Shown here piece after piece: positions 62,968 to 64,000 of a DNA stretch of 64,000 nucleotides (position 1 is its first letter; the number at the start of each line of letters is the position of its first letter). The position numbers and the translations under genes were made by a program. The stretch comes from Calliopsis andreniformis (lineage: Eukaryota > Arthropoda > Insecta > Hymenoptera > Andrenidae), in assembly GCF_051401765.1 (NCBI RefSeq), contig NW_027480423.1:12648001-12712000 (forward strand). Reading direction: 5' to 3'. The notes beneath the pieces were generated by a model. It searched no databases and had not been told where the DNA came from. It saw nothing but the letters and a program-made list of their open reading frames with translations.

Positions 62968-64000
62968 TGAACGTTATGGTCATTTCTACGTTCCGGGAAA
63001 CCTAGGCTTCACCCTGGGACGTGGCTCCACCATATCGAATAGTTAGGGCCTATGAAGTCAACGCCAGAAGCATAAAATACAATATAAATACAACAGTTTT
63101 TCCATTGTACAAAACGAATAATTGCAACGAGTATGAACGTTATGGTCATTTCTACGTACCGGGCAACCTAGGCTTCACCCTAGGACGTGGCTCCACCATA
63201 TCGAATAGTTAGGGCCTTAGTAGTAAACGCCCGAAACATAAAATACAATAAAAGTACAACAGTTTTTCCATCCTATGACAGGAATAATTGCAACCAGTGT
63301 GAAAGTAATGGTCGTCTCTACGTTCCCGCCAACATAGGCTTCACTCCAGGGCGTTGCTCCACCAGATCTAATTGTTATGGCCTAAGAAGTCAACGCTAGA
63401 AGCATAAAATACAAAATAAATAGAACAGTTTTTCCATTGTATAAAACGAATTACTTCATCCAGTGTGAAAGTTAGTGTCATTTCTACGTTTTGTGCAACT
63501 TAGGCTTCACTCTAGGGCGTTGGTCCACCAGATCGAATATCTACAACCTTAGAAGTCAACGCCAGAAGCATAAAATACAATATAAATGCAACAGCTTTTC
63601 CATCGCATGAAATGAATAATTGCAATCAGTGTGAATGTAACGGCCATTTCTACGCTCCGGTGAACCTAGGCTTCACTCTAGGGCGTTGCTCCACCAGATC
63701 GAAGAGTTAGGGCCTTAGAAGTCAACGCCAGAAGCATAAAATACAATATAAATATAACAGATTTTCAATCGTTTAAATCGAATAATAGCAACCAGTGTGA
63801 AAGTTATGGTCATTTCTACGGTCCGGGCCACCTAGGCTTCACTGCAGGGCGTTGCTCCGACAGATCGAATAGTTAGGGCCTCATAAGGCAACACCCGAGG
63901 CATAAAATACAAAAAAAATAGAACAGTTTTTCCATTGTATAAAACGAATTATTGCAACCAGTGTGAAAGTTATGGTCATTTCTACGTTCCGTACAACCTA
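62968..64000 (-). repeat. Right-edge satellite, copy of 52.6-53.7 kb
   Basis: From about 63090 to the window end the sequence follows 52640-53554 at offset 10450 (63 monomers minus 8), changing to 10454 after the 4-bp deletion in the older copy. Shared markers are gtatgaacgttatgg, gaagtaaacgcccgaaac (here gtagtaaacgcc) and cagattttcaatcgttt. The array continues beyond the window. Confidence 0.82.

Larger units (their letters stand above)
42088..64000 (-). repeat. Reverse-oriented array of the same satellite (about 132 monomers)
   Basis: From here every monomer is the reverse complement of the left arm, recognisable by tggtcatttctacgttccgg. The anchor 'ggtc' of that motif lies at 42237, 42403, 42735 and 42901 (an equivalent 'gatc' at 42569) and finally at 63974. 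That is 131 periods with a net drift of -9 bp. Neighbouring monomers differ more from each other than in the left arm, especially at 42.1-50 kb, for example ccctcgtataataggaa at 42361 or aaatatacaagagttttt at 42841. This suggests weaker or older homogenisation. From 55.7 kb onward recent duplications dominate. The array continues past the right edge of the window. Confidence 0.97.

Noticed and set aside
1..64000. CRISPR array or plasmid iterons, because of the regular repeats
   Set aside because: There are no unique spacers between repeats; the whole 166 bp is repeated, and no cas or rep genes are present.
1..64000. Transposable element or rDNA fragments inside the array
   Set aside because: No break in the 166-bp phase larger than a few bases was seen and every stretch read was monomer. 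A masking search would be the decisive test.

Overview
The whole 64 kb window is one block of tandemly repeated satellite DNA built on a 166-bp monomer. I find no credible protein-coding gene, RNA gene, transposable element or unique sequence. The window starts and ends inside the array. This points to eukaryotic constitutive heterochromatin, most likely a centromere or pericentromere core. The species cannot be read from the sequence. From memory, satellites of about this length are reported in unrelated groups (for example Prunus trees and an oyster), but length alone identifies nothing.

Layout: positions 1-42087 hold about 253 monomers in one orientation (called forward). Positions 42088-64000 hold about 132 monomers in the opposite orientation. 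The switch is a single abrupt junction at about 42086-42088 with 2 bp of shared sequence. Monomer phase is very rigid: anchor motifs drift by only -4 bp over 252 monomers in the forward arm and -9 bp over 131 monomers in the reverse arm. No foreign insertion therefore breaks the array.

Monomer anatomy, with position 1 at the 'gtag' of gtagaaatg: positions 1-90 are AT-rich (about 30% GC in the reference monomer 24718-24883) and 91-166 are GC-richer (about 55%). Positions 37-53 carry a 17-bp motif, attcgttttatacgatg, that matches 7 of the 9 fixed bases of the CENP-B box core. Positions 91-97 and 132-138 form a 7-bp inverted repeat in the common variant. Positions 138-155 hold two CCTAGG palindromes 6 bp apart. 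CpG is not depleted.

Above the monomer, both arms carry patchy higher-order structure made by segmental duplication in whole-monomer steps. Forward arm: 7-mer repeats at 3.2-5.3 kb, super-repeats of 25-27 monomers at 1.6-7.8 kb, a 19-monomer copy at 4.6-9.6 kb, a 9-mer repeat at 9.4-12.3 kb, a variable 5-8-mer unit used six times at 21.6-28.2 kb, a 5-mer repeat at 29.7-31.4 kb, and a roughly 3-kb block duplicated from 34.0-37.1 to 38.5-41.3 kb with a clean two-monomer difference. Reverse arm: older, more diverged monomers near the junction, a 9-monomer-spaced repeat at 44.6-46.7 kb, and a very recent 3651-bp tandem duplication at 55.7-63.0 kb, itself a mosaic of segments found at 49-54 kb.

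Open reading frames of 60-94 codons occur only because a repeat without regularly placed stops recurs. 166 is not a multiple of 3, so each further monomer is read in a different frame, as expected of non-coding satellite. All comparisons were made by eye on anchor motifs; alignments would refine every boundary and identity given here.
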